From Geomonas azotofigens (lineage in GTDB: Bacteria > Desulfobacterota > Desulfuromonadia > Geobacterales > Geobacteraceae), in assembly GCF_018919395.1 (NCBI RefSeq), contig NZ_JAHLME010000001.1, forward strand, positions 1,094,193 to 1,158,192: a stretch of 64,000 nucleotides of DNA, given 5' to 3'. This document shows, one piece after another, positions 40,972 to 50,665 of this stretch. The position numbers were made by a program, and so were the translations under genes. The notes beneath the pieces are model-generated. The model worked only from the letters and a program-made list of their open reading frames with translations. It was not told where the DNA came from and made no database searches. Position 1 is the first letter of the stretch. The number at the start of each line of letters is the position of its first letter.

Positions 40972-42774
40972 TCAGACGAACTCCAATCCCAGTTCCTTCA
41001 GTTTGGCTTCGCCCGGTTTGGTCGTGGTAGGATCCCAGCCGCGGTCCTGGTAGTACGTGGTCAGCATGTCCTGGAACTTTTTCCGATCCAGCACGGCACC
41101 TTTCTTGGCGCCGATGGTGAAGGCGTCCTCGAAGAACCGGTCCGGCAGCTTGTCGTCGCCGCGGCGGAACCCCTCGCGATAGTTGAACATTTTCTCCAGG
41201 TTGAAGATTCTCTCCCCCGCCTTTTCGAACTCGGCCTTGTCGTACTCGTGACCGGTGATCGCGCTCAGCAGTTCGAGCATGGGCTCTTCCAGTGCCGGCT
41301 CGAAGGTCGGGAAAAAGCACATGCCGGTGGAGTCGAGCATGGCGCGCCTGTTCTGCATGGCGATGTCGTCGCCGCTCATGTGGCAGGCCCCCCGGGACGC
41401 GGTGACGTAGGAAAGTGCCCTGGGCTGGTTCCCCTGGATGTTGTGCGCCGCCAGTTCCAGCCCCTTCACGTGGATGGCGAACTTCTCGCTCCCCTGTCCG
41501 ATGTGGCGGGACAGGTTGGCCACACCCTGGGCGGCGAGGGCGCCCACGCCCTCCTTGGCGGCGATCTTTTCGATCATGGCCAGGGTCGCGTCCACGCTCC
41601 CCCACGTGAGGTCAATGCCGTCCAGAAACTTCCGGTCGATCATCCCCTTTTCGTAGGCCTCCATCAAAAAGCCGATCACGTTGCCGGTGGAGATCTGGTC
41701 CAGGCCGAGGTCGTCGATGTTGTAGATCGCCCTCAAGAGACCGGGCATGTCGGAAATCATCAGGTTGGAGCCGAGCATGACGCCGGTTTCGTACTCGGGG
41801 CCGTCATGCACCACGCCGCCGTACTTCCCCTTGGTGACGCCGCTCTTCTTGCACGCGAGCGGACAGCAGTAGCAGGCGAAGTCCCGCACCCACACGTCGC
41901 GCCGCGCCGCGTCGCCGCCGATCTTGTCCGCCTCGGTGAAGGTCCCCTCGCGGTAGTTGCGCACCGATTCGGTCCCGGCGTTGCTGTTGCCGACGATGGC
42001 CCTGGCCGTCCCCTGTTCGGCCCACGATTTGGCGTAGGTCGTCCCGTAGAGCGCGCGCCTGGCCTTTTCCAGCGCGGCCAGGAACCGTTCGTGGTCGGCG
42101 ACGCCCGGCTGGCCGGAACCCTTGACGGCGATGGCCTTCAGATTTTTGGAGCCCATGACGCAGCCGGACCCGCCGCGCCCGGCGGCCCTCCCGGCGGTGT
42201 GGATGATGCTGGAGTAGGGGACCAGGTTTTCTCCGGCGGGGCCGATGTACACCGTCTTGTAGTTGCGGTCGCCGAGCTCTTCCAGAAAGGCCTTGTCGAA
42301 GGCGTCGGTCCGCATCCCCTTGAACTTCCGGGCATCCCGAATGGTCACCTTGTCGTTGTCGATGACGATGTAGGAAAGCTCCCTGGCCTTGCCGGTGACC
42401 ACCAGCCCGTCGTATCCCGCGAACCTGATCTCCGGCCCGAAGAAGCCCCCCATGTTGGAGTAGGTGACGGTGGAGGCATGGCGGTGATCGGATTTTAGCG
42501 GCGCCGTGATGGGGGACTTGGTGACCACGCAGGTCCGCGACGACGAGGGGACCGGGAGCCCGGAGAACGGTCCGGGTATGAACATGAGCGGATTCTCCGG
42601 GGAGAGAGCGTCGACGCCCGGCTTTTTCAGGCGGTCCCAGAGCAGCTTCATGCCCAGCCCCTGTCCCCCCACGAACTTGTCGAGGTCCTCGGGAGGGACG
42701 GCTACCGTCCTGGACTTACCCGAGGTCAGATCTATTTCAAGGATCCTGCCGTGGTATCCCGGTTTGCCGCTCAT
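40972..42774 (-). CDS. Aldehyde:ferredoxin oxidoreductase family protein (W/Mo-pterin)
   Basis: A 600-residue oxidoreductase. The N-terminal pterin domain reads GRILEIDLTSGKSR, FVGGQGLGMKLLWD and GPFSGLPVPSSSR. The 4Fe-4S ligands are in CYCCPLACKKSG and, late in the chain, DSTGMCFFP; DQISTGNVIGFL matches the DxISxG block near the pterin. No signal peptide is seen. Its ATG overlaps the stop of a Tat-exported ferredoxin gene by four bases. Known AORs oxidise aldehydes to acids with ferredoxin as acceptor; E. coli YdhV is a homologue next to a ferredoxin-like YdhY. The exact substrate is unknown. Confidence 0.9.
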   Translation of the reverse strand: MSGKPGYHGRILEIDLTSGKSRTVAVPPEDLDKFVGGQGLGMKLLWDRLKKPGVDALSPENPLMFIPGPFSGLPVPSSSRTCVVTKSPITAPLKSDHRHASTVTYSNMGGFFGPEIRFAGYDGLVVTGKARELSYIVIDNDKVTIRDARKFKGMRTDAFDKAFLEELGDRNYKTVYIGPAGENLVPYSSIIHTAGRAAGRGGSGCVMGSKNLKAIAVKGSGQPGVADHERFLAALEKARRALYGTTYAKSWAEQGTARAIVGNSNAGTESVRNYREGTFTEADKIGGDAARRDVWVRDFACYCCPLACKKSGVTKGKYGGVVHDGPEYETGVMLGSNLMISDMPGLLRAIYNIDDLGLDQISTGNVIGFLMEAYEKGMIDRKFLDGIDLTWGSVDATLAMIEKIAAKEGVGALAAQGVANLSRHIGQGSEKFAIHVKGLELAAHNIQGNQPRALSYVTASRGACHMSGDDIAMQNRRAMLDSTGMCFFPTFEPALEEPMLELLSAITGHEYDKAEFEKAGERIFNLEKMFNYREGFRRGDDKLPDRFFEDAFTIGAKKGAVLDRKKFQDMLTTYYQDRGWDPTTTKPGEAKLKELGLEFV

Positions 42775-43490
42775 TTCACACCTCCCAACGTTGCCGTCCC
42801 GTACCAGTTCCTGGCCAATTCAGCCGCTATCTTTTCCGGGCCGAGGCCGTAGAATTTCCGGTCGCGCCGCACCTCGACGTAGGAGAGCGCTCCGAAGGGG
42901 CAACGCTTGGCGCACTGCGGATCGCCCCCGCACAGGGTGCACATCCGCTCCGGTTTTCCCGTCTCCGGGTTGGGGCGAATGACACCGGTGCGTTGCGCGG
43001 CGCAGGCCTTGGCGCAACTGCCGCAGCCGATACATCGGTTGGCGTCGTTGTGCATGGTGTGCGTCACGTCGTCGCGATAGAAGGCGCGCCGCCCGGTTTT
43101 GGCGTCGGGCTCAACGGGGCACGCTTTGGCGCAAGGGGTGTCGGCGCACATGGCGCAGACGTTGGGGACGTCCACGTCGGGGTTGAAGTTGTGGACCTTG
43201 ATGTTGGCGAAGTAGGGGTTGCCGAGTCCCGGCAGGGCCTTCCCCGCGACGGCTGCGGGTCTATTGCGCGACGAGCACGCCGCCTCGCAGGTTCTGCATC
43301 CCGTGCACTTGTTGTAATCCACCACGACCATCTTCAAGGTCGGTTCGCCCGACAGCGCCCACGCCGCCGAGTGAATCCCGAACTGCCCGAACAGCACCAG
43401 CGCGCCGCCCCCAACCCCGACTCCCTTCAGGAACTCCCGGCGGGTGAAGGTGGTTTGGTGCTGCCGCGTTTGCTCGTTATCCCTCGTCAT
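42771..43490 (-). CDS. Tat-signal 4Fe-4S ferredoxin-type protein (DMSOR subunit B-like)
   Basis: A 239-residue protein with twin-arginine signal TRREFLKGVGVGG (about 16-28). Four cluster motifs are seen: NKCTGCRTCEAACSS, VCAMCADTPCAKACP, NRCIGCGSCAKACAA and MCTLCGGDPQCAKRCP, the pattern of four-cluster electron-transfer subunits. GGAGG lies before the ATG. It is translationally coupled to the AOR gene, so it is the probable immediate electron carrier, yet it carries an export signal while AOR has none; co-export of a complex or a non-cleaved signal are possible. Similar pair in E. coli: ydhY-ydhV. Confidence 0.9.
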   Translation of the reverse strand: MTRDNEQTRQHQTTFTRREFLKGVGVGGGALVLFGQFGIHSAAWALSGEPTLKMVVVDYNKCTGCRTCEAACSSRNRPAAVAGKALPGLGNPYFANIKVHNFNPDVDVPNVCAMCADTPCAKACPVEPDAKTGRRAFYRDDVTHTMHNDANRCIGCGSCAKACAAQRTGVIRPNPETGKPERMCTLCGGDPQCAKRCPFGALSYVEVRRDRKFYGLGPEKIAAELARNWYGTATLGGVK

Positions 43491-43566
43491 ATCAGCCTCC
43501 TTGAATGGAAAAGCTTTCCTAGCTGCCGCATTGCACGCTCTTTGAGTCTCTCAGCTTTTCTCCTGC

Positions 43567-44700
43567 CTAGCGCTGAACGCTACGGCCGGCAAGCTGGCCA
43601 AGGGTTCTACCTGCCGTGACCAGCGCGGGGGGCGCGTCGACCGATGCCCACCATGGCCTGTCTTGCGCGGCTGCTGATGGGCAGACCGGTTCCCCCATGG
43701 CCGGCATGGCCACCTCGACGTTTCGCGCCTTCGCCAGCGCCAGCATCCTGTCGAACGGTTCGCGCCAGGCGTGCATGGAAAGGTCGAAGGTCCCGTTGTG
43801 AATGGGCAGCATCCTCTTCCCCTTCAGGTCGACGTGCGCCTGGATGGTTTCTTCGGGCATCATGTGAACCCCCGCCCAATTCGCGTTGTACGCTCCGGCC
43901 TCGAGCAGGGTCAGGTCGAACGGGCCGTACTGCTCGCCGATCCTTTTGAAGCCGTGGAAGTAGCCGGAGTCCCCGCTGAAAAAGATCCGGAAGCCGGGAG
44001 CGAGGATGGTCCACGAGTTCTGCAGGGTCTGGTTTTTGCCGAACAGACCGCGGCCGGAGAAGTGCCTGCAGGGTGTTGCCACCACGCGGACCTCGTCCAC
44101 CTTCGTCGACTGCCACCAGTTCAGCTGCCGTACCTTGGCCGCCGGGACGCCCCAGCCGGTTATGATGTCACCTACGCCGACCGGCACCAGGAAATGCTCC
44201 GTCTTGGCGGATAACTTCATTATGGAATCGCGGTCCAGGTGGTCGTAGTGGTCATGGGAGATGATTACCGCCTTGATGGGAGGTAAATCCTCGATGCTGA
44301 TCGGCGTCTGGTGGAACCGCTGGGGGCCCGCCCACTGTACCGGTGAAGCACGCTCCGAAAACATCGGATCCGTGAGCCAGAAGGAGTCCTGCAGCTTGAG
44401 GAGCACCGTGGAGTGCCCGATCCTAAAGGCGGTGTTGTCAGGTGCGGAGAGCAGCTCATCGCAGGTCATCTTGTGGATCGGGATTTTTCCGGTAGGGCGG
44501 GTGTCGGTCGGCTTGTTGAAGAAGAAATTCCACATGACCTGGACTGACTTCAGTACTCCTCCGGTCGTCATCACGTCTCCTGCTGATTCTTTCGCGGCCT
44601 CCGCTGATCCTTGCCGGGCAACTTCGCCGCCGCTGCGTACTGCCATGATTGTTAAGCCTCCGATGATCACAGCCGCGACCATCTTTCGTTTCAGGTTCAT
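43567..44700 (-). CDS. MBL-fold metallo-hydrolase (NAPE-PLD/UlaG type), exported
   Basis: A 377-residue protein with an N-terminal hydrophobic segment (VAAVIIGGLTIMAV) that acts as signal or anchor. The metallo-beta-lactamase metal motif is ISHDHYDHLD, with further ligands in PCRHFSG, FFSGDSGYF (Asp bridge) and PIHNGTFDLS. The N-terminal half matches the NAPE-PLD/RomA-like subgroup (IGHSTVLLKLQDSFWLTDPM). It hydrolyses an unknown ester or phosphodiester in the periplasm. It lies 58 bases after the alcohol dehydrogenase gene on the same strand. Confidence 0.85.
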   Translation of the reverse strand: MNLKRKMVAAVIIGGLTIMAVRSGGEVARQGSAEAAKESAGDVMTTGGVLKSVQVMWNFFFNKPTDTRPTGKIPIHKMTCDELLSAPDNTAFRIGHSTVLLKLQDSFWLTDPMFSERASPVQWAGPQRFHQTPISIEDLPPIKAVIISHDHYDHLDRDSIMKLSAKTEHFLVPVGVGDIITGWGVPAAKVRQLNWWQSTKVDEVRVVATPCRHFSGRGLFGKNQTLQNSWTILAPGFRIFFSGDSGYFHGFKRIGEQYGPFDLTLLEAGAYNANWAGVHMMPEETIQAHVDLKGKRMLPIHNGTFDLSMHAWREPFDRMLALAKARNVEVAMPAMGEPVCPSAAAQDRPWWASVDAPPALVTAGRTLGQLAGRSVQR

Positions 44701-44758
44701 TTTTCTCGTGGTTGGCCGCCGGCCCGCGGCAGTCGTGGGGCCGGCGGCGGTGTTGTTC

Positions 44759-45817
44759 CTACTCGGATTTCAGCGAGGCCATGTCGATGGAGAAGCGGTA
44801 CTTAACGTCCGACTTGACCAGTCTTTCGTACGCTTCGTTCACCCTCTGGATCGGGATCACTTCCACGTCGGAGGTGATGTTGTGCTGACCGCAGAAGTCG
44901 AGCATCTCCTGGGTCTCGGCGAGGCCGCCGATGAGTGAGCCGGAAACGCTGCGCCGACCGAACAAAAGCGCGAAGGAGGAGAGGGCAAGCGGCTTGTCCG
45001 GCGCGCCGACCAGGGTGATGTTCCCCTCCAGCCCCAGCATCTGGATGTAGGCGTTGAGGTCGTGATCCGCGGCGATGGTGTCGAGGATGAAGTTGAACGT
45101 GCCGGCGTGCTTCTTCATCTGCTCGGCGTCGGTGGAGATGATCACCTCGTCGGCGCCCAGGCGCAGGGCATCCTCTTTCTTCCCGGGGGAGGTGGTGAAG
45201 ACCACGACGTGGGCGCCGAACGCCTTGGCGAATTTGACCCCCATGTGGCCGAGGCCCCCGAGGCCGACCACGCCGACCTTTTTCCCCTTGATGTCGCCCC
45301 AGCGGTGGATGGGGGAGTAGGTGGTGATCCCGGCGCAGAGCAGCGGCGCGACCCCGGCCAGGTTCAAGTTGGTGGGGACGCGCAGCACGAAGTGCTCGTC
45401 GACCACGATGCTGTCCGAGTAGCCGCCATAGGTGACCCCGCCCAGGTGCTTGTCGGGCGAGTTGTAGGTGAAGGTCGCGTTGGTGCAGAACTGCTCCAGG
45501 TTCGCCTCGCAACTGGGGCAGCTGTGATCGGAATCGACCAGGCAGCCGACCCCGGCCAGGTCGCCCGGCTTGAACTTGGTGACCGCCGAGCCGACCTTGG
45601 TCACCCGCCCCACGATCTCGTGCCCCGGTACGCAGGGATAGATGGTCGGCATCACGCTGTTCCACTCGTCACGCACGGTGTGCAGGTCGGAGTGGCAGAT
45701 GCCGCAGAAAAGGATTTCGATCTGGACGTCGCGGTCGGTAGGCTCGCGGCGCTGAATGGTGGTCGAAGCCAGCGGGGCGGTCGCGCTGGCGGCGGAATAT
45801 GCTTTTGCCTTATACAT
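44759..45817 (-). CDS. Zinc-dependent NADP alcohol dehydrogenase (YahK/CAD type)
   Basis: A 352-residue medium-chain dehydrogenase. Catalytic zinc ligands are in FCGICHSDLHTV and PGHEIVGRVTKVG; the structural zinc loop is CPSCEANLEQFC with the early cysteine in GVGCLVD. The Rossmann motif VGVVGLGGLGHMGVKFA follows. It reduces aldehydes to alcohols with NADPH. GGAGGAG precedes the ATG. It is the second gene after the aldo/keto reductase, and this pair faces an AraC-type regulator, an arrangement that recalls E. coli yqhC-yqhD-dkgA, which detoxify reactive aldehydes. Confidence 0.93.
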   Translation of the reverse strand: MYKAKAYSAASATAPLASTTIQRREPTDRDVQIEILFCGICHSDLHTVRDEWNSVMPTIYPCVPGHEIVGRVTKVGSAVTKFKPGDLAGVGCLVDSDHSCPSCEANLEQFCTNATFTYNSPDKHLGGVTYGGYSDSIVVDEHFVLRVPTNLNLAGVAPLLCAGITTYSPIHRWGDIKGKKVGVVGLGGLGHMGVKFAKAFGAHVVVFTTSPGKKEDALRLGADEVIISTDAEQMKKHAGTFNFILDTIAADHDLNAYIQMLGLEGNITLVGAPDKPLALSSFALLFGRRSVSGSLIGGLAETQEMLDFCGQHNITSDVEVIPIQRVNEAYERLVKSDVKYRFSIDMASLKSE

Positions 45818-45839
45818 GGTTGCTCCTCCTTGTTCCTGG

Positions 45840-47159
<1,320 letters not shown>

Positions 47160-48077
47160 ATGGAAGAAGCTATTGAAAGTTTGAGGCGGAGCGTTGCCCG
47201 ATGGACCGAACATGGCGAGATGTTCACCACGCCGGTGCCCGGGTTGTCACTGTTCAGAAGGGAAGAAGTGACCGAGCCGGGGACCGGCATCTATGAGCCG
47301 AGTGTCTGCCTGGTCGCCCAGGGCGCCAAGCGCATCCAGCTCGGCGATGAAACCTTGGTCTACGACGCCAATCACTTCCTGATCACGTCGGTGCATCTCC
47401 CCACGGTGGTGCAGATCATCGAGGCCAGCCCGGAGAAGCCGTACCTTGGTCTCAGGCTGATGCTCGACCTGCGTGAGGTCTCCCAACTCATGCTGGACAG
47501 TAACCTCCCGCAGCCCCGCACCCAGCAGTCCAGCAGGGGTATGGCGGTCGGGGAGGTCACCCAGCCGCTTATCAGCGCCTTCCAGCGCTTGCTCGACCTG
47601 CTTGACGATGAAAAGGATGTGCCCATTCTGGCGCCGATGATCCAGCGCGAGATCATCTACCGGCTGCTCGTTGGCGACCAGGGGGCGCGCCTGAGGCAGA
47701 TCGCTTCGGCGGGAAGCCAGAGCCAGCAGATCGCCAGGGCGATCGACTGGCTCAAGGGGAACTTCGCCAACCCGTTGCGTATCGACGAGCTTGCGACCAA
47801 GGTGAACATGAGTACTTCCACGTTTCACCACCACTTCCGGACCCTGACGGCGATGAGCCCGCTGCAGTACCAGAAGATGCTGCGCCTGAACGAGGCCCGC
47901 CGCCTGATGCTGACCGAGCGTCTGGACGCGACCACCGCCGCCTTCAACGTCGGCTACGAGAGCGCCTCGCAGTTCAGCCGGGAGTACAGCCGCCTCTTCG
48001 GGACGCCGCCGCTTAGGGACATCAACCACTTGCGCCGCATGGCTACCGGCGACCTGCCAACATCGGTTTCCGCGTGA
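47160..48077 (+). CDS. AraC family transcriptional regulator (AraC_N type)
   Basis: A 305-residue regulator; I use the second ATG (47160, nine bases after GGAGG) rather than the one at 47154. The N-terminal cupin-like AraC_N domain (about 20-190) has TEPGTGIYEPSVCLVAQGAK and DANHFLITSVHLP. The C-terminal double helix-turn-helix shows PLRIDELATKVNMSTSTFHH and VGYESASQFSREYSRLFG. AraC_N regulators such as YqhC sense reactive aldehydes and activate divergent reductases, which fits the neighbouring genes. The link to aldehyde sensing is inferred from layout. Confidence 0.92.
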   Translation: MEEAIESLRRSVARWTEHGEMFTTPVPGLSLFRREEVTEPGTGIYEPSVCLVAQGAKRIQLGDETLVYDANHFLITSVHLPTVVQIIEASPEKPYLGLRLMLDLREVSQLMLDSNLPQPRTQQSSRGMAVGEVTQPLISAFQRLLDLLDDEKDVPILAPMIQREIIYRLLVGDQGARLRQIASAGSQSQQIARAIDWLKGNFANPLRIDELATKVNMSTSTFHHHFRTLTAMSPLQYQKMLRLNEARRLMLTERLDATTAAFNVGYESASQFSREYSRLFGTPPLRDINHLRRMATGDLPTSVSA

Positions 48078-48114
48078 TAGGCGCATCCTGCTAGAGCATC
48101 GCCATCCAGCTGAG

Positions 48115-48145
48115 CCCCCCCCGGGGGGGTAATTTGTTTTGCGTC
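48115..48145 (+). terminator. C8/G7 hairpin followed by T-rich tract after the AraC gene
   Basis: Eight C (48115-48122) meet seven G (48123-48129) and then TAATTTGTTTT. The tract can fold back with a small loop and could end the AraC transcript; it also touches the first unit of the 21-bp array. Confidence 0.4.
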
Positions 48146-48422
48146 TGTGGTAACTTGCAACACGCCCGTGGTAATTTGCAACACGCCCGTGGTAACTTGC
48201 AACATGCCCGTGGTAACTTGCAACGCGCCCATGGTAACTTGCAACGCGCCCATGGTAACTTGCAACGCGCCCATGGTAACTTGCAACGCGCCCATGGTAA
48301 TTTGCTATGTGCCCGTAGTAATTTGCAACGCGCCCGTAGTAATTTGCAACCTACCCGTGGTAATTTGCAACGTGCCCGTGCAAACTTGCAACGCGTCCGT
48401 GGAAGTTTGAAACGTCTTCCTG
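48129..48422. repeat. Array of fourteen 21-bp tandem units
   Basis: Units follow the form GTAACTTGCAACGCGCCCATG with small changes; units 5-8 (48213-48296) are almost identical and the ends decay. The 21-bp period equals seven codons, so no frame meets a stop: + frames read (GNLQRAH)n and (VVTCNAP)n style heptapeptides, and the minus strand (GALQVTM)n. Whether any frame is translated is not clear; the GNLQ frame would start at TTG 48134 after GGGGGGG. Confidence 0.85.
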
Positions 48423-48452
48423 AGGTGCGAAGGCCTCCCTAAATTGCGAAGG

Positions 48453-48692
48453 TCATTGCTGGTCCTCGATGTTCCAGTACCCGGGCTTGGCGCATGTGCT
48501 GAGGTCTCCGGGATCCGTCGCAGAAGCAGCCGACTCCCGGGGCTTCACGGCTGCCTCCTTGGTGAGGATCACCATTTCGACCTCCTCACCCACGTGACTC
48601 TTGATCACCCCGACATCTTGGCCTTTCTTCAACTCGAGGACTATGTGACCATCGTCGTCCTGCCCAATTATCCCCGTTGCTCTGAGTTTCAT
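48453..48692 (-). CDS. Hypothetical protein, 79 residues
   Basis: Starts at the ATG at 48692 (MKLRATGIIGQDDDGHIVLE) with a strong AGGAGG upstream. The N-terminal 45 residues form a small beta-rich unit (ending EEVEMVILTKEA), the rest is loose and polar. I recognise no family. Its 3' end borders the 21-bp array. Ribosome site and codon use support a real gene; function unknown. Confidence 0.6.
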   Translation of the reverse strand: MKLRATGIIGQDDDGHIVLELKKGQDVGVIKSHVGEEVEMVILTKEAAVKPRESAASATDPGDLSTCAKPGYWNIEDQQ

Positions 48693-48826
48693 GGATAACC
48701 TCCTCTGTTGATGTGGTCGGGAAAAAGTACCCACGAATCGTGCCATGTCATTAGAGAAAGTCAATGTGCCGGAAGGGGAGATGTGAGTCACGTATCTGTG
48801 GGAGTGAGGCGGGGACAGGAACGAAA

Positions 48827-48881
48827 AGAGCGGCTGCTTCCCAGCGATTACCGTTGTGGTATCGCAGCGAAGAGCCGCTCT
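48827..48881 (-). terminator. Structured terminator after the TlpA-like gene
   Basis: Outer stem AGAGCGGCT/AGCCGCTCT encloses an inner stem GCGATACC/GGTAATCGC with a small bulge. On the minus strand it ends in TTTT, 27 bases after the stop of the thiol-disulfide gene; on the plus strand GATTTTT follows, so it could work both ways. Confidence 0.75.
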
Positions 48882-48908
48882 GATTTTTCTACTCGCTGCT
48901 GATAGCGC

Positions 48909-49433
48909 CTATTCGGCGAGCAGCCTCTTGATGGTGTCTTCCATCGCCTTCGCGGTCTGGTCGGAGAAGCCTTGGAACCTCTCGGCTACGACACCTTTCT
49001 TGTTGATGACGAAAACGGTGGGGATGGAACGCAAGCCGTACTCGGTCTGCATCTCCTCGCCGGCTATGGCGACCGGGTAACTGATCCTGCGCTCATTGAT
49101 GAAGTTCTTGACGTCGCGGTCGCTTCCTTCATCGACACTTACTCCCAGCACCTGCAGCCCCTGCTTGCCGTACTTCGCCCTGAGCGAGTTCAGATGGGGG
49201 ATGGCTTCCTTGCAGGGGATGCACCAGGTGGCGAAGAAGTCCATCACCAGGACGTAACCCTTGTAGTTGTTCAAGGTGATCGGCTGGCCGGAAGTGGTGG
49301 TCACCTTGATCGGGGGAGCGGGGTCGCCTTTTTGCAGTATGGCAGCGGCGGGTTGCGTGAAGAGCAGCAGGCCTGCCAGCGCCAGGGGGGTGATCCTCGC
49401 CAGGTATTTCTTGAACTGCATCTGCTTTTTCAT
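48909..49433 (-). CDS. TlpA/ResA-family thiol-disulfide oxidoreductase
   Basis: A 174-residue exported thioredoxin-fold protein: Sec signal with ALAGLLLFTQPAAA, then PAPPIKVTTTSGQPITLNNY and the active site FFATWCIPCKEAIPH, cis-Pro in SIPTVFV. TlpA/ResA proteins keep apo-cytochrome cysteines reduced for haem attachment or act in periplasmic redox. It starts 1 base after trxA, so both are made from one transcript; with the haem operon divergent next door, a role in cytochrome c maturation is reasonable but inferred. Confidence 0.92.
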   Translation of the reverse strand: MKKQMQFKKYLARITPLALAGLLLFTQPAAAILQKGDPAPPIKVTTTSGQPITLNNYKGYVLVMDFFATWCIPCKEAIPHLNSLRAKYGKQGLQVLGVSVDEGSDRDVKNFINERRISYPVAIAGEEMQTEYGLRSIPTVFVINKKGVVAERFQGFSDQTAKAMEDTIKRLLAE

Positions 49434-49434
49434 T

Positions 49435-49764
49435 TTAGAGAGCCTTATTGATCAGGGCCTCCAGCTGGGCTTTCGGGATGGCGCCGACTACCTGATCAAG
49501 CACTTTGCCGTCTTTGATCAGGATGACGGTGGGAATCCCGCGCACGCCGTATTTGCCGGGGGTCGCCGGGTTGTCGTCAACGTTGACTTTGCCTACTTTA
49601 ACGCGTCCTTCGTACTCGGACGCCACGGTATCGATGAGGGGGGCGATCGCTTTGCAGGGGGCGCACCAGGTGGCCCAGAAGTCTACCAGCACCGGGATGT
49701 CGGACTGCAGGACTTCCTTCTCAAAGTTGTCATCGGTAAAGGTATGTACGTTTTCGCTGGCCAT
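49435..49764 (-). CDS. trxA: Thioredoxin
   Basis: A 109-residue cytosolic thioredoxin with active site [15 protein letters not shown] and cis-Pro in [11 protein letters not shown]; length and motifs are canonical. The AGGAGA site precedes the ATG at 49764. It reduces protein disulfides with thioredoxin reductase and is the first gene of a pair with the exported TlpA-like protein. Divergent from the tetrapyrrole operon, with about 226 bp between starts. Confidence 0.95.
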   Translation of the reverse strand: MASENVHTFTDDNFEKEVLQSDIPVLVDFWATWCAPCKAIAPLIDTVASEYEGRVKVGKVNVDDNPATPGKYGVRGIPTVILIKDGKVLDQVVGAIPKAQLEALINKAL

Positions 49765-49896
49765 TGAACCTTCTCCTTTAATAAAAAAAGTGAGTTCTAC
49801 TATAAATGAGCCGATAAAAAAAGCAAGGAGTAAATGCCCCTTGGGTGAGAGGTGGTTAAGGTGTCCAAACCCCTCTGACCGTTGACGTATTCAGCA

Positions 49897-49990
49897 TTGA
49901 CAGGGCTGCGGGATAGGGCCATATTGGGGCGGCCGCCCCGCTATAATTAAAGGTGACACCGATCTGTTGCGGGCGGGCAGGGAGTGCTTC
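49897..49990 (+). promoter_or_regulatory. Candidate promoter region of the tetrapyrrole operon
   Basis: TTGACA (49897-49902) and CATATT (49920-49925) are 17 bases apart. A perfect 14-bp palindrome GGGGCGGCCGCCCC (49926-49939) follows directly, and a TATAAT lies at 49942-49947. Ribosome site GGGAG precedes the GTG at 49991. Regulation is not known. Confidence 0.4.
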
Positions 49991-50665
49991 GTGCGTCATT
50001 ACCCGATAAACCTGAACCTGAAGGGACGCCTCGTGGTGGTGGTCGGTGGAGGCAAGGTGGCCGCCCGCAAAACCGCCCGGCTGCTGGGTGCAGGTGCGCG
50101 TGTCACCGTCGTGGCCCCCGTGGTCGAAGAATCCCTTGCCGCACTCGCCGCGCAGGAGCGCATCGTGCACCTGTCTCGCAGCTACCGCCCCGGCGACCTC
50201 ACCGGGGCGACCCTCGCCTTTGCCGCCACCAGCGACGCCGCAATCAACCGCGAGGTGGCGCGGGCAGCCCGGGAACTGAATATTCTTGTCGACTGTGTCG
50301 ATCTGCCGGACGACGGTGACTTCGTGACACCCGCCGTTCTCGAACAAGGAGAGCTGCTGATTACGGTCTCGACTGGTGGAGCCAGCCCCACTCTGTCAAA
50401 AACGATCGTCGATCGGCTGAGAGCCCAGTTCGGTCCTGAATATGGTGAGGCTGTAGCCCTTTTAAGTGCGGTCCGTGAAAAGCTATTGACTGAAAAGGCT
50501 GGGAACGCATACAATGACACGGTTTTTGCCGAGCTTGCCGCGCTGGACCTCCCCGCGCTAATCAAAAACGGGCAGAGAGATGCCATAGACCAGATACTCC
50601 TGAAGCTCTCCGCTGCCGGGGCCGCACCGGGCTCGGTAGAGGCAGGAAAAGAGGACCCTTCATGA
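49991..50665 (+). CDS. Precorrin-2 dehydrogenase / sirohydrochlorin ferrochelatase
   Basis: A 224-residue Met8p/CysG-N-type protein; I choose the GTG at 49991 (VRHYPINLNLKGRLVVVVGG) after GGGAG over a TTG at 49967. NAD-binding GGGKVAARKTARLLGAG, the catalytic Asp in VDCVDLPDDGDF and the SPTLSKTI loop are canonical. It oxidises precorrin-2 to sirohydrochlorin and may insert iron to make sirohaem. First gene of the operon; its stop overlaps the CcsA-type gene by ATGA. Confidence 0.92.
   Translation: MRHYPINLNLKGRLVVVVGGGKVAARKTARLLGAGARVTVVAPVVEESLAALAAQERIVHLSRSYRPGDLTGATLAFAATSDAAINREVARAARELNILVDCVDLPDDGDFVTPAVLEQGELLITVSTGGASPTLSKTIVDRLRAQFGPEYGEAVALLSAVREKLLTEKAGNAYNDTVFAELAALDLPALIKNGQRDAIDQILLKLSAAGAAPGSVEAGKEDPS

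Noticed and set aside
41248..42498. 416-residue plus-strand frame
   Set aside because: Antisense of the AOR gene.
48129..48422. 21-bp units as a CRISPR array
   Set aside because: Units are contiguous with no spacers and no cas genes are near.
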